From assembly GCF_001691415.1 (NCBI RefSeq), contig NZ_LRRR01000011.1:1-64000 (forward strand): a stretch of DNA of 64,000 bases, read 5' to 3'. Positions 45,235 to 53,452 of this stretch are shown one piece after another. Below the pieces are notes generated by a model, which was not told where the DNA came from, did no database searches, and was given only the letters and a program-made list of their open reading frames with translations. Origin of the DNA: Pararhodobacter sp. CCB-MM2 (GTDB taxonomy: Bacteria; Pseudomonadota; Alphaproteobacteria; Rhodobacterales; Rhodobacteraceae). The translations under genes were made by a program, and so were the position numbers. Numbering within the stretch: position 1 is the stretch's first letter; each line of letters starts with the position of its first letter.

Positions 45235-47037
45235 ATGAGCCTCGACGAATTTCACCGCAACTTTCGTTCCGACCTGCAGACCATTGTCGCCGAGCGCGTA
45301 GAGGCTGGGGAAGGCCCATTTCCTTCGGATGAGCTCGTTTTTGCGGAAATGGTTATGGAGCATGTCGCAGAAACTGGAATCTGCGAGGCACCAACCGTTT
45401 GCCATTGGAGCGGCAAGGTCGGTAACGCGAAACTCCGCATTACGGGCTATGCGCTGAGCTCCGATGAAACGGCTCTCGACCTCTTCGTGACCCACTATTT
45501 CGGGACCGAAGAACTGAACGATCTCAGGGACTCGGATGCAACCGCAACAGCTAGCGAAGGCGTTCGTTTTCTGTTTCGAGCGGCAAGCGGCAATCTCGAT
45601 GCAAGGATCGATCCGACGCATCCCGTCAGGGATCTGGTTGCGACCATTCGGTCTCGCTGGGGCGACATCGACCGACTTCGAGTGTTCGTGATCACGGATG
45701 GCAAGACCAAGACCAAACGGTTCTCGAACAAGGAGGTTCACCAGAAGATGGTGGCCGTCGAGGCCATGGATATGGAGAGGCTGTTCCGCCACACCGAGGG
45801 CAAACCGCGAGACGAACTGGCCGTAAGTTTCGTCCAGTCGATCGGTCGGGCACTCCCCTGCGTACACGTCCCAGACCCTGACGCTGACTACGAGTATCCC
45901 CTAACCGCCATTCCCGGGCAGCTCATTCGGGATCTCTATCTGCGCTACGGGACGACGCTGCTCGAAGCCAATATTCGCACCTTTCTGGGGAACAAGCGCG
46001 CGGTAAACAAGGGCATCGTCGATACGCTGCGGAAGGAACCGGAGCACTTCCTCGCCTTCAACAATGGCCTGGTGCTTGTCTGCGACGAAGCGGCCTTCGA
46101 GCGGACCGACGACGGTAATCTGGGCCTTTCCTTCCTGAAGGGTCTGCAGATCGTGAACGGCGGCCAGACGACCTCGACCATCTACTTCTCATCCCGCGAT
46201 GATCGTACCATCGATCTTAGCCATGTCATGGTCCCAGCCAAGATCATCATCCTCAAGGGATCGCAGGACGAAGCGCGCGAGAGACTGATCAGCAACGTGT
46301 CACGGTATGCGAACAGTCAGAACGCGGTGAAGATGTCCGACCTGTCGGCGAACCGCCCGTTCCATCGAGAACTTGAAAAACTCGCGAACGACACGTGGTG
46401 CCCTGACGGTGCAACGCGATGGTTCTACGAGCGCGCAGCTGGCGCCTACAACGTCATGCTGCTGAGAGAAGGCACGACCCCGGCTAAAAGGCGAAACTTG
46501 AAAGAGATGATCCCGCCCAAGCGCAAGCTCTCCAAGAATGATATCGCTAAGTACCATGAAGCGTGGCGTGGCAAGCCGAACCAGGTCGCTATGGCTGGCG
46601 AGAAGAACTTCGCTGCCTTCATGGCTGCACTCGATGATGATCCGACCATTGTCCCGAGCCCGCTCGATGCCCGTTGGTATCGAGGGATGATCGCAAAGGT
46701 CATTCTGTTCAAGGCGATCGAGAGCATGATCAAGACGAAGGAGGCGAAAGAGGTGTTCCGCCAAGGATGGGTGAACATCGCAACCTACGTCGTGTCGGTG
46801 GTCGCAGATCGACTCGGCGACAGGCTGGACCTCGAGCAGATCTGGATGCGACAGGGGATTTCTGGCGCTCTGCGTGACCTGCTCTGGGACTGGGCCGTGG
46901 TCGTGAACGCCGAGTTCAACAGGATTGCCCCGGGCCAGCAGATTTCGGAAGTGGCGAAGCGTGCAGACACTTGGGCCAAAATCAGAGCGGCGGACTACTC
47001 GCCTCATTCCTTGTCCATTCCTGAAATCAAGCAATAG
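45235..47037 (+). CDS. AIPR family (abortive infection phage resistance) protein
   Basis: This 600-residue protein has the AIPR domain in its central part (residues ~235-520). The characteristic stretches are NIRTFLGNKRAVNKGIVDTL (near 245), FLAFNNGLVLVCDE (near 275), LQIVNGGQTTSTIYF (near 305) and NVSRYANSQNAVKMSDL (near 355). AIPR proteins occur as stand-alone abortive infection genes and as partners of Z1/MORC systems; their chemistry is not firmly known. It is the last gene of the six-gene rightward operon. A 20-base perfect inverted repeat follows the stop. Confidence 0.9.
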   Translation: MSLDEFHRNFRSDLQTIVAERVEAGEGPFPSDELVFAEMVMEHVAETGICEAPTVCHWSGKVGNAKLRITGYALSSDETALDLFVTHYFGTEELNDLRDSDATATASEGVRFLFRAASGNLDARIDPTHPVRDLVATIRSRWGDIDRLRVFVITDGKTKTKRFSNKEVHQKMVAVEAMDMERLFRHTEGKPRDELAVSFVQSIGRALPCVHVPDPDADYEYPLTAIPGQLIRDLYLRYGTTLLEANIRTFLGNKRAVNKGIVDTLRKEPEHFLAFNNGLVLVCDEAAFERTDDGNLGLSFLKGLQIVNGGQTTSTIYFSSRDDRTIDLSHVMVPAKIIILKGSQDEARERLISNVSRYANSQNAVKMSDLSANRPFHRELEKLANDTWCPDGATRWFYERAAGAYNVMLLREGTTPAKRRNLKEMIPPKRKLSKNDIAKYHEAWRGKPNQVAMAGEKNFAAFMAALDDDPTIVPSPLDARWYRGMIAKVILFKAIESMIKTKEAKEVFRQGWVNIATYVVSVVADRLGDRLDLEQIWMRQGISGALRDLLWDWAVVVNAEFNRIAPGQQISEVAKRADTWAKIRAADYSPHSLSIPEIKQ

Positions 47038-47090
47038 AGATCATTTGGTCAGGACAGAAATGGCAAAAGTTCGAGACATCGGTGAGACAC

Positions 47091-47183
47091 GGCTCTGATG
47101 GTGTGACCGCTCTCCTTTGTGGATCCTTGCAGACCCACTTTGGCACACGGATGCCGTCGGGGGGCGGTCACACCATCAGAGCC
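47091..47183. repeat. 20-bp perfect inverted repeat in the convergent gap
   Basis: GGCTCTGATGGTGTGACCGC (47091-47110) is repeated exactly in inverse orientation at 47164-47183, with a 53-base loop. It lies between the stop codons of the AIPR gene and the convergent methyltransferase gene. The loop is long for a standard terminator, and no T-run follows the stem. A MITE-like remnant, a cruciform or a bidirectional RNA stabiliser are possible. Confidence 0.7.
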
Positions 47184-47244
47184 TGCTCGACGCCCTTGGT
47201 GGTCAATTGACGATGCTAAGGCCGCGCTGCTCGGCGCCAACGGA

Positions 47245-48780
47245 TCAAGAGCCCAAAGCTGAAAGTAGCACTCTAGAAATCTGCCTCGCAAGAAACGGCG
47301 GCACGGCGTTTCCGACCTGGACATACTGCTGCGTGCGGTTGCCAAGAAACAGGTAATCGTCGGGAAATGTCTGCAGCCGAGCAGCTTCGCGAACCGTAAG
47401 GCTCCGGCACTGGATCGGATCGGGGTGAATGAAGTAGTGGCCATCTTTCGAGATGTGGCTCGTGACCGTGGTCGAGGCCTCGTCCGCCAACTGAACCCGG
47501 AAGCGGTCATTGAAGACACCACTGTGCCAGTTGCGGTGATCGGGGCTGAGCACCAGAGGGAAATCGGCCGCCTTCGGGCTGTAGCGATGGACGGTTCCGA
47601 ACACGGCAGCAAACAAGTAGCGACCCAGATCCGATGCCATGTGCCCGCGCGTCTCGTGCTGGGCGATCGCGCGAAGTTCCGGTCGCTCGATCCACTGCAG
47701 CAACTCATCGTTCGAAGTGCCATAGTCGTCTGGCAACTGTGACGCAGCCCGAACGGTAAGCGGATTCTTCTTCACTCGCTCCGCGACGGTCAGAAACGCT
47801 TCACGGATTGCACGTTTCTCCTTCCCCTTGGAGATGCCGGCCAGCAGCTTCGCGGCGTCGAGGACTTCTCCTCGCCAGGCAGCCGCGTCGTCGCGCCCGC
47901 GACTGATGCCACTTCGCAAGGCAGGCATCGTTTCGATGACATCGCGGACGGTCCGTACCATCCCCGATACAGCGATCTCCGCATCGGCGGCACGTCTTGC
48001 GAGGTCAGAGCGGATGCCGACGATGATCACCCTGTGGCGACGCTGCGGAACACCGAACGCCTCGGCGCGAACGATGAAATCCGAGGGCTGCGCCGCCTCC
48101 TGCAGGCTGGCCTTGCCATCCTCTACCCGGACGGCACGAAGTTCGTAGTGATGGGCGTGACCCGTGCCGAGCGAGGACAGATCCTCCATCAGCATCTCGA
48201 ATACAAGCCGGCTTTCGACTGTCGACGAAAGCATGCCCTTGACGTTTTCCATAACGAAGGCGGCCGGGCGAAGCTTGTCGAGGACCCGTATGTACTCCCG
48301 AAAGAGGTAGTGCCGCGCATCCTCCTCCGGGACGTAGCCGACCTTGCCTCTGGAGCGGACGCGCCCCACCAGCGAATAGGCCTGACAGGGCGGGCCGCCG
48401 ATCAGGATCGTGTCGTCGTACTTTGCTTTCAGCGTCGCGATGGCGCCATCTATGGCGGTCGCCGCAGCCCCGGTGCCGAGCTCAAGCGCGCGGGCTTCGT
48501 CGATGGCATGCTGCCACGCTTCGGCACCGACGGTTGACCAGTCCGGTTCGGATGTCCGCCCGGCATGGAAATCGATAAACTCTTTCGGCAAGACGCCGTG
48601 ACGTGCACGATACTCGCGCAGAAAGGCACGCAGCGTCAGGGTCCGATGGGCCGACGCCTCCTTCTCGACCGAAATGCCGATCCGGAATGGCTCATAGCCG
48701 TCCTCGACGAGAGAAGCGAACCCCTCGCCAAGACCGCCCGGGCCGGCGAACAGATCGACAATGCCGAAAGTGGAAGGCAA
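47245..48780 (-). CDS. dcm: DNA cytosine-5 methyltransferase
   Basis: This 511-residue C5 methyltransferase has the motifs in order: I (VDLFAGPGGLGEGF, near 8), IV with catalytic Cys (GGPPCQAYS, near 128), VI (FVMENVKG, near 175), VIII (PQRRHRVI, near 240) and X (QVGNAVPPFLA, near 490). The target-recognition region lies between VIII and X; the recognised sequence cannot be read. No ATG fits: the only in-frame ATG is 132 bases upstream, inside the vsr gene. A TTG preceded by AGGAG at a six-base distance gives a protein starting at PSTFGIVDLF. It probably protects host DNA from the adjacent MORC-Z1 nuclease system, to which it is convergent. Confidence 0.9.
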   Translation of the reverse strand: MPSTFGIVDLFAGPGGLGEGFASLVEDGYEPFRIGISVEKEASAHRTLTLRAFLREYRARHGVLPKEFIDFHAGRTSEPDWSTVGAEAWQHAIDEARALELGTGAAATAIDGAIATLKAKYDDTILIGGPPCQAYSLVGRVRSRGKVGYVPEEDARHYLFREYIRVLDKLRPAAFVMENVKGMLSSTVESRLVFEMLMEDLSSLGTGHAHHYELRAVRVEDGKASLQEAAQPSDFIVRAEAFGVPQRRHRVIIVGIRSDLARRAADAEIAVSGMVRTVRDVIETMPALRSGISRGRDDAAAWRGEVLDAAKLLAGISKGKEKRAIREAFLTVAERVKKNPLTVRAASQLPDDYGTSNDELLQWIERPELRAIAQHETRGHMASDLGRYLFAAVFGTVHRYSPKAADFPLVLSPDHRNWHSGVFNDRFRVQLADEASTTVTSHISKDGHYFIHPDPIQCRSLTVREAARLQTFPDDYLFLGNRTQQYVQVGNAVPPFLARQISRVLLSALGS

Positions 48781-48847
48781 ATCAGGCTCCTGACGAATTT
48801 CATTCAGCCGGTGTATACTAGGTTCACGGACGAAAACCAGGACCGAT
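48781..48847. promoter_or_regulatory. Divergent promoter region of dcm and vsr
   Basis: Only 67 bases separate the TTG of the methyltransferase from the GTG of vsr. TATACT (48814-48819) is a good -10 box for vsr, and the nearly palindromic GTGTATACTA could also serve the leftward gene. C5 methyltransferases often regulate their own divergent promoters. Confidence 0.5.
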
Positions 48848-49312
48848 GTGACCGATATCGTGGACCAGCAGACCCGTTCCCGGATGATGTCGGGGATCAG
48901 GGGAAAGAACACGAGGCCCGAGTTGGCTCTCAGGCGGGCATTGCACGCGCGCGGTTTTCGTTTCCGGCTTCATTCCAGCAAGGTTCACGGCCGACCGGAC
49001 CTTGTCCTTCCGAAGCACCGCGCCGTGGTCTTCGTGCACGGCTGCTTCTGGCACCGACACGAGGGTTGCCGCTACGCGACCGTACCGGCAACCCGGCCGG
49101 AGTTCTGGCGGGTGAAGTTCGAGGCGAACGTCGCTCGGGACAACGCCGTTAGCGCGAAACTTCTGGAAGACGTATGGCGTGTAGCTACGGTGTGGGAATG
49201 CGCCCTGCGAAAGCCGGATCAGGTCGTCGCCTCGGCCGAACTCCTCTCGGCCTGGTTACTATCCGCCGAAGATCAGATCGAAATCGGCGCGGAAGGTGTG
49301 CAGTCCTCCTGA
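48848..49312 (+). CDS. vsr: Very short patch repair endonuclease
   Basis: This 154-residue Vsr-type mismatch endonuclease has the typical N-terminus (RSRMMSGIRGKNTRPELALR) and the active-site segment HGRPDLVLPKHRAVVFVHGCFWHRHEGC, with the metal-binding Asp and the catalytic His set. WECALRK is near residue 117. Vsr nicks next to T in T:G mismatches created by deamination of 5-methylcytosine, so it offsets the mutagenic cost of the adjacent methyltransferase. The start is a GTG with CCAGGA upstream. The gene reads away from dcm and is the last recognisable defence-linked gene. Confidence 0.92.
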   Translation: MTDIVDQQTRSRMMSGIRGKNTRPELALRRALHARGFRFRLHSSKVHGRPDLVLPKHRAVVFVHGCFWHRHEGCRYATVPATRPEFWRVKFEANVARDNAVSAKLLEDVWRVATVWECALRKPDQVVASAELLSAWLLSAEDQIEIGAEGVQSS

Positions 49313-49399
49313 ACTTTACTTCGGTGCGGACGCAAAGACCAACCGACCTTGCAGCCACAGAAGGACGGGTGATAAGCGGCGAAGTAACCGTTCGCGACC

Positions 49400-49752
49400 C
49401 AAAAACACCCCTTCAGCTCGAGATAATGGTTGGCAATGGCCAAGAAGCGCAAGTTAAACTGCCGCTACTTGCCGCGACCGATGCGGTCGACCGCCGCTTT
49501 CATTTTGCCGTGGTTGCCTCGGCCGGGCACGCCGCCGACGACGCGGAAAGCATGCCAATGGGCGTCAAGCAATATCTCGTGGGTCGGCAGCAAATAAGCA
49601 CGAACCAAGAAGGCCCGGCCGCGCGATAACTTCTTAAGCACAACCTGCAGCTTGGCACGTGCGCCCGCAACGATCGCAAAGTTCTCACTCCACGTGAGCT
49701 GAAAGACTTCGGAAGACCAGAACGCTCGCGGCACAAAGGCGCAATGCCCCAT
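49400..49752 (-). pseudogene. IS21-family IstA transposase fragment
   Basis: The minus strand encodes AFLVRAYLLPTHEILLDAHWHAFRVVGG, and further on GKMKAAVDRIGRGK followed by a stop, then QFNLRFLAIANHYLEL. This is the DDE-domain part of IS21-type IstA proteins (normally about 500 residues). The preceding segment (VFQLTWSENFAIVAGARAKLQVV) also fits. The N- and C-terminal parts and istB are missing, so it is an inactive scar that borders vsr. Confidence 0.7.
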
Positions 49753-51114
49753 CGCGTTCTGCTCGCGCTGCCGCGCAGTCCTTCACTCCTGCGCGCGGGC
49801 TGCGACCAAGTTGCAGGAGCCAGTGTAGCCGAGCAGCACGCGGCCAGAGTACAGTTGCGTTAGGGATCGGTGCTGTAGGATGCGGCCTTCGATCAGGTGC
49901 TATGACCTTTAACAATGAAGTGCTTCAGCGGTTGTTCCAAAGGCTAAGTGAAGGCACGCGTAAGCAATTGTGCTGGCACGCACCAATCCCGCTCACCAAA
50001 AAGCACCGCACTCTCCTCCTCTGGAACCCAACGATATGCGCAGCAACAGTTTTATCCGGACCCCGCTTACGCTTCGACGGAAAGTATCAAAGTCACAACG
50101 TTGCATCTCAACTTTGGCGACGTCACAACCGCGCCGTCATGGAAACCGGCAAGGGGTCGGAGGCTGTCCCACCCGCAGATTTTGCTGACGCAAAATCTGT
50201 TCCTTGACCGGCCGCTCGCGCACGAGCCACGGGTCTCGCGCGCGCCCTTCGGGCCGCGACCGGCCAAGCGGGCGGGAGCCTTTCAGCCTCCTTGACAGGC
50301 CTCCACAGCTCGGCGTCTACCGACGCCATCCCCGCCCTCCGTGACCGGGGGCGGGGGGCGTCGATCGTCTTGCGCTGTGGGGGCCTGTCAACCCGCTTGC
50401 CTGGGGCCCACCCCCACTCTCAATCGAGCATCATAGATTTCTGACATATTCCAGACTCCCCAACCTTGGCTGCCTATCACTTGATTGGGCCAAGACGCCC
50501 GACCGGTGGCTCGGGTCGGCGCAGCGGAGCGGAGCCGGCCATGAGCCAGGAGGGAGGGCCTCCGGTGACAAGAACACGAACGCCTGAACGAATACGGATG
50601 TTTTGAATAGTCCTAGTTCGTCCAAGTTAATACCAATTCTGAAATATTTTCAAAGACCAGAGGAATGTGGTTATTGAGGCAGGGCGGAACACCTGAACTA
50701 CCCCCCCGCCCCTTAGCTCCAACACCCTTTCCCATCCCCCCTTCGCTCGCGTGAGCTGCCTGATTCACTAAGACCGCATTGCCCGTCCAACACCCTGGAT
50801 TGATAGTTGATCGAAAGATCTTTATTTTTCCTCTTGCGCGCCCTGGACGATTGGGCCATATCGGGTTCATTCGCGGATCACATGAGACGCGACTGGAGTG
50901 AAAGACCAACGAGCTTAGGCGCGAGTCTTCTTCACCAAGACAGCAACTGTCCGAGAGCCGACCATTCCGACTGGCATGTTGCCATCGGCTTGGGCTTTCA
51001 CTCCGCTGGGTCAATCAATATCCTGTTTAAGGCACCCCGGGCCATGCCTCGGAGCCAATCGCGATCGGATTGCACAACGGAGTTCTTCTCGGACCCTATC
51101 ATGGGAAGAACCCA
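49753..51114. other. Gene-free region with strong secondary structure
   Basis: About 1.36 kb without a supportable gene. Notable is the block 50176-50391. CAGATTTTGC/GCAAAATCTG forms a 10-bp stem with a four-base loop (50176-50199). An outer stem of 17 of 18 pairs joins TTGACAGGCCTCCACAGC (50292-50309) to its complement at 50374-50391. Two inner hairpins lie within that stem: GGCGTC/GACGCC at 50312-50327 and CCCCGCC/GGCGGGG at 50330-50356. Short frames in the region have no family motifs. Confidence 0.5.
50292..50391. other. Cloverleaf-like structured element
   Basis: A 100-base block can fold into a three-way junction: an 18-position outer stem with one mismatch, and two internal hairpins of 6 and 7 pairs. 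It lies in the gene-free part of the element. Candidates are an oriT or replication-related site, or a structured RNA. I do not recognise it as any named RNA. Confidence 0.5.
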
Positions 51115-51345
51115 ATGAGCTTGAACGGAAATTCGATGGAACTGATCCGCATGCCTCAAGTCATCAAAATGACCGGCATGTCGAAGTCCGCCATCTACGC
51201 ACAGATCAAGGAGGGCGCGTTTCCGCGCCCGCTAAAGATCTCGCAACGTCATGTTGCTTGGGACAAGCAGCATGTCATCGACTGGATTCAGTCACTTCCT
51301 CTGGCGAAAGGCCCGACTTGGGTCGATAACACCACGCAAATTTAA
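51115..51345 (+). CDS. alpA: AlpA-type phage regulatory protein
   Basis: This 76-residue protein has the AlpA/MerR-like winged helix: RMPQVIKMTGMSKSAIYAQIKEGAFPRPLKISQRHVAWDKQHV. AlpA-like proteins of P4-type elements act as transcriptional activators or excision factors. Its place just before the primase gene fits control of excision or replication. The start could also be 7 codons later (MELIRMPQ). A strong hairpin follows the stop after 2 bases. Confidence 0.88.
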   Translation: MSLNGNSMELIRMPQVIKMTGMSKSAIYAQIKEGAFPRPLKISQRHVAWDKQHVIDWIQSLPLAKGPTWVDNTTQI

Positions 51346-51347
51346 AA

Positions 51348-51371
51348 CCCCACTGGCCAGAGCCAGTGGGG
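51348..51371 (+). terminator. Terminator-like hairpin after alpA
   Basis: CCCCACTGGC and GCCAGTGGGG make a perfect 10-bp stem with a four-base loop just after the alpA stop. A clear T-run is not present directly downstream, so it could be an attenuator between alpA and the primase gene. Confidence 0.6.
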
Positions 51372-51469
51372 GTAGAGATTCGAATTATTTCTGGATCGTG
51401 ATCCAAAGATAATCTTCTTTGCACAACATCTCTAGCACTGCTGACCTGGCCGTTCAATGGAGACGATCC

Positions 51470-53092
51470 ATGAATAGCTTAACTTCGAGCATCCAAAACC
51501 AAGAAGACGCCGCAAAAATCAGCACGAGTCAGGAAGACTTGGCAATATTCTCTGTTGGCAGCACCGAAAACACCGACAGTGACAACAACGCCGAAGCGGC
51601 GGAGGACATCCGTCAAAGCGCTGGGGCCAATGCCACCGAAAAGTGCGGTTCGGCGTGCACGGCAAGCAACAACATGAATCCTCCTGAGCCACTGAAGAAG
51701 GCATCAGTTCGAGACATCGACCTAAGCCACGATGCTCTTGCTCAGCGCATGGGACAGTTGGCATTTGATCGTGTGGCGCGTTATGTAGCAGCTCAGAAAC
51801 AGTGGTACTTCTGGGACGACGACCACGGCCGCTGGTTCTTGGACACCCAACAGACCCATCTCTCTCATACGCGGGAGTTCCTTCGTAAGGAGGCAAAAGA
51901 TCTGGTCAATAGGGCCCTCATAGAGGCGCGTGCGATGAAGCAGGACAAGGCGGCGAAGCTCATAATTTGGGCGAAGAAGGAAGCCCGAAACCTGAAGAAC
52001 AGATCGACGATTGATGCCGTTGCTTCTCTTGTGGCGACCAATTCGATGAGTGTTGCTCAGTCAGACCATTTCGACAGGGACCCACTACTCCTAGGAACGC
52101 CCGGGCTTACTGTCGACCTTCGCACAGGGACGATCGCGCTCGCCCGCCCGGAAGATCTGATCACCAAATGCACCGCCTGTGCGCCGGGACCAGAAGGCGC
52201 CGAGCCAAGCCTGTGGCTCAAGTTCCTCAACAGAGCCTTTGATGGCGACCAAAATGTTATCACCTTCTTGCAGCGCCTCTGCGGCTACTCTGCGACCGGG
52301 TTGACCACCGAGCACAAGTTCTTTTTCCTCTACGGCTCAGGCCGCAATGGGAAGAGCGTGTTTCTCGACACTCTGAGGTGGCTGTTTGGCGACTATGCTA
52401 CCACGACGGACTCTTCGCTGCTAATGGCTTCACGCAACGAGCAGCATCCGACGGGGCTGGCCAAGCTTCAGGGCGCACGCCTTGCCGTCGCTTCTGAAAT
52501 TCCGCGGAACGCCACCTGGAATGAAGCGCGCCTCAAGGACCTAACCGGTGGCGAGGTGCTTAGCGCAAGGGTCATGCGCGGGGACTTCTTCGACTTCAAG
52601 CCGCAGCTAACGTTGATGATTGCCGGCAACGACAAGCCCCGCTTGAACGGCGTGGACACGGCCATGCGGGCGCGGATGGTTCTTGTCCCCTTCAATGTCA
52701 CCATTCCGGAGGAGGAGCGCGATCCCAACCTCGCGGACAAGCTGAAAGCAGAAGGGCCCGCGATCCTCCGCTGGGCAATCGAGGGCGCTATCCAATGGCA
52801 GAATTGCGGTCTTGCCGTCCCGAGTGCTCTCCGGGCCGCATCGGTTGAGTATCTAGACGATGAAGATACGCTGAAGGCCTTCCTTGAGGAGAATACGTTC
52901 CAGGATCAAAAGGCCAAAGTGAGGACGCAAGAACTATACGAGCATTATCGGATCTGGTGCCAGCGTCAGGGCATAGAGGCAGACAAGCGAAAGAGCTTCG
53001 TTCAGGACCTCTCAAAGCAGGGCTTCAGCCAGGTTCAGCGAAACACCGGAATGACGATCCCCGGACTGCAAATGATCGAAGAGAAAGCGTAA
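51470..53092 (+). CDS. D5/P4-type phage primase-helicase
   Basis: This 540-residue replication protein has a middle D5_N-like region and an SF3-type helicase domain (residues ~255-420). Walker A is FLYGSGRNGKSVFLDTL (near 285), Walker B-like RLAVASEIPRNATWNEARL (near 340), and the sensor segment LTLMIAGNDKPRL lies near 380. A C-terminal winged-helix-like domain follows (KVRTQELYEHYRIWCQRQG). The N-terminus is rich in Ser/Asn and Glu and lacks the catalytic primase residues I would expect, so it may act mainly as a helicase. It likely replicates the excised element. The ATG is preceded by GGAGACG; an in-frame TTG lies 17 codons upstream. Confidence 0.9.
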   Translation: MNSLTSSIQNQEDAAKISTSQEDLAIFSVGSTENTDSDNNAEAAEDIRQSAGANATEKCGSACTASNNMNPPEPLKKASVRDIDLSHDALAQRMGQLAFDRVARYVAAQKQWYFWDDDHGRWFLDTQQTHLSHTREFLRKEAKDLVNRALIEARAMKQDKAAKLIIWAKKEARNLKNRSTIDAVASLVATNSMSVAQSDHFDRDPLLLGTPGLTVDLRTGTIALARPEDLITKCTACAPGPEGAEPSLWLKFLNRAFDGDQNVITFLQRLCGYSATGLTTEHKFFFLYGSGRNGKSVFLDTLRWLFGDYATTTDSSLLMASRNEQHPTGLAKLQGARLAVASEIPRNATWNEARLKDLTGGEVLSARVMRGDFFDFKPQLTLMIAGNDKPRLNGVDTAMRARMVLVPFNVTIPEEERDPNLADKLKAEGPAILRWAIEGAIQWQNCGLAVPSALRAASVEYLDDEDTLKAFLEENTFQDQKAKVRTQELYEHYRIWCQRQGIEADKRKSFVQDLSKQGFSQVQRNTGMTIPGLQMIEEKA

Positions 53093-53176
53093 GCGGAATT
53101 GCGCAGCTCAAGCCCGGTCAGGCCTTCAGGCCTGGCTGGGCAAACATTTTCCGCTATGGAAGCGGCATCTCCAATA

Positions 53177-53299
53177 TGACGAAAGTGACGAAAGTGACGG
53201 TGCGCGCCATTTCATCCTACGGAAAACACTAGTTTTCCCATGATCTGATCTCCTGAATCGATAAATGTAGAAACTCTCACTTTCGTCACTTTCGTCACC
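53177..53299. repeat. Iteron-like inverted repeat, candidate replication origin
   Basis: At 53177-53197 the unit TGACGAAAG is repeated twice in tandem, ending TGA. The exact complement of these 21 bases lies at 53277-53297. The 79-base interval holds a further hairpin GGAAAAC/GTTTTCC (53221-53238). The position directly after the primase-helicase gene suggests an origin or initiator binding site, as in P4-like elements. Confidence 0.6.
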
Positions 53300-53452
53300 A
53301 ATTGGGACCGCTCCAGCCACAAGCTGGGGCGGATTTTTTTTGGGGTGTGAAGAACCATGCCCGCGGAAGAGCGCGCTGGGGGATCACGGCAAATGCCGTG
53401 TTCCTTGCTCCGGGTTCCCTTCCTTTACACTCCCAAATCCAGGAAACTCCTC

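Noticed and set aside
50123..50329. Ala/Arg-rich short frame over the structured block
   Set aside because: The sequence is better explained by the stems of the structured element than by coding constraint.
50613..51014. 133-codon minus-strand frame in the gene-free part of the element
   Set aside because: No family pattern, poor start context and odd composition.
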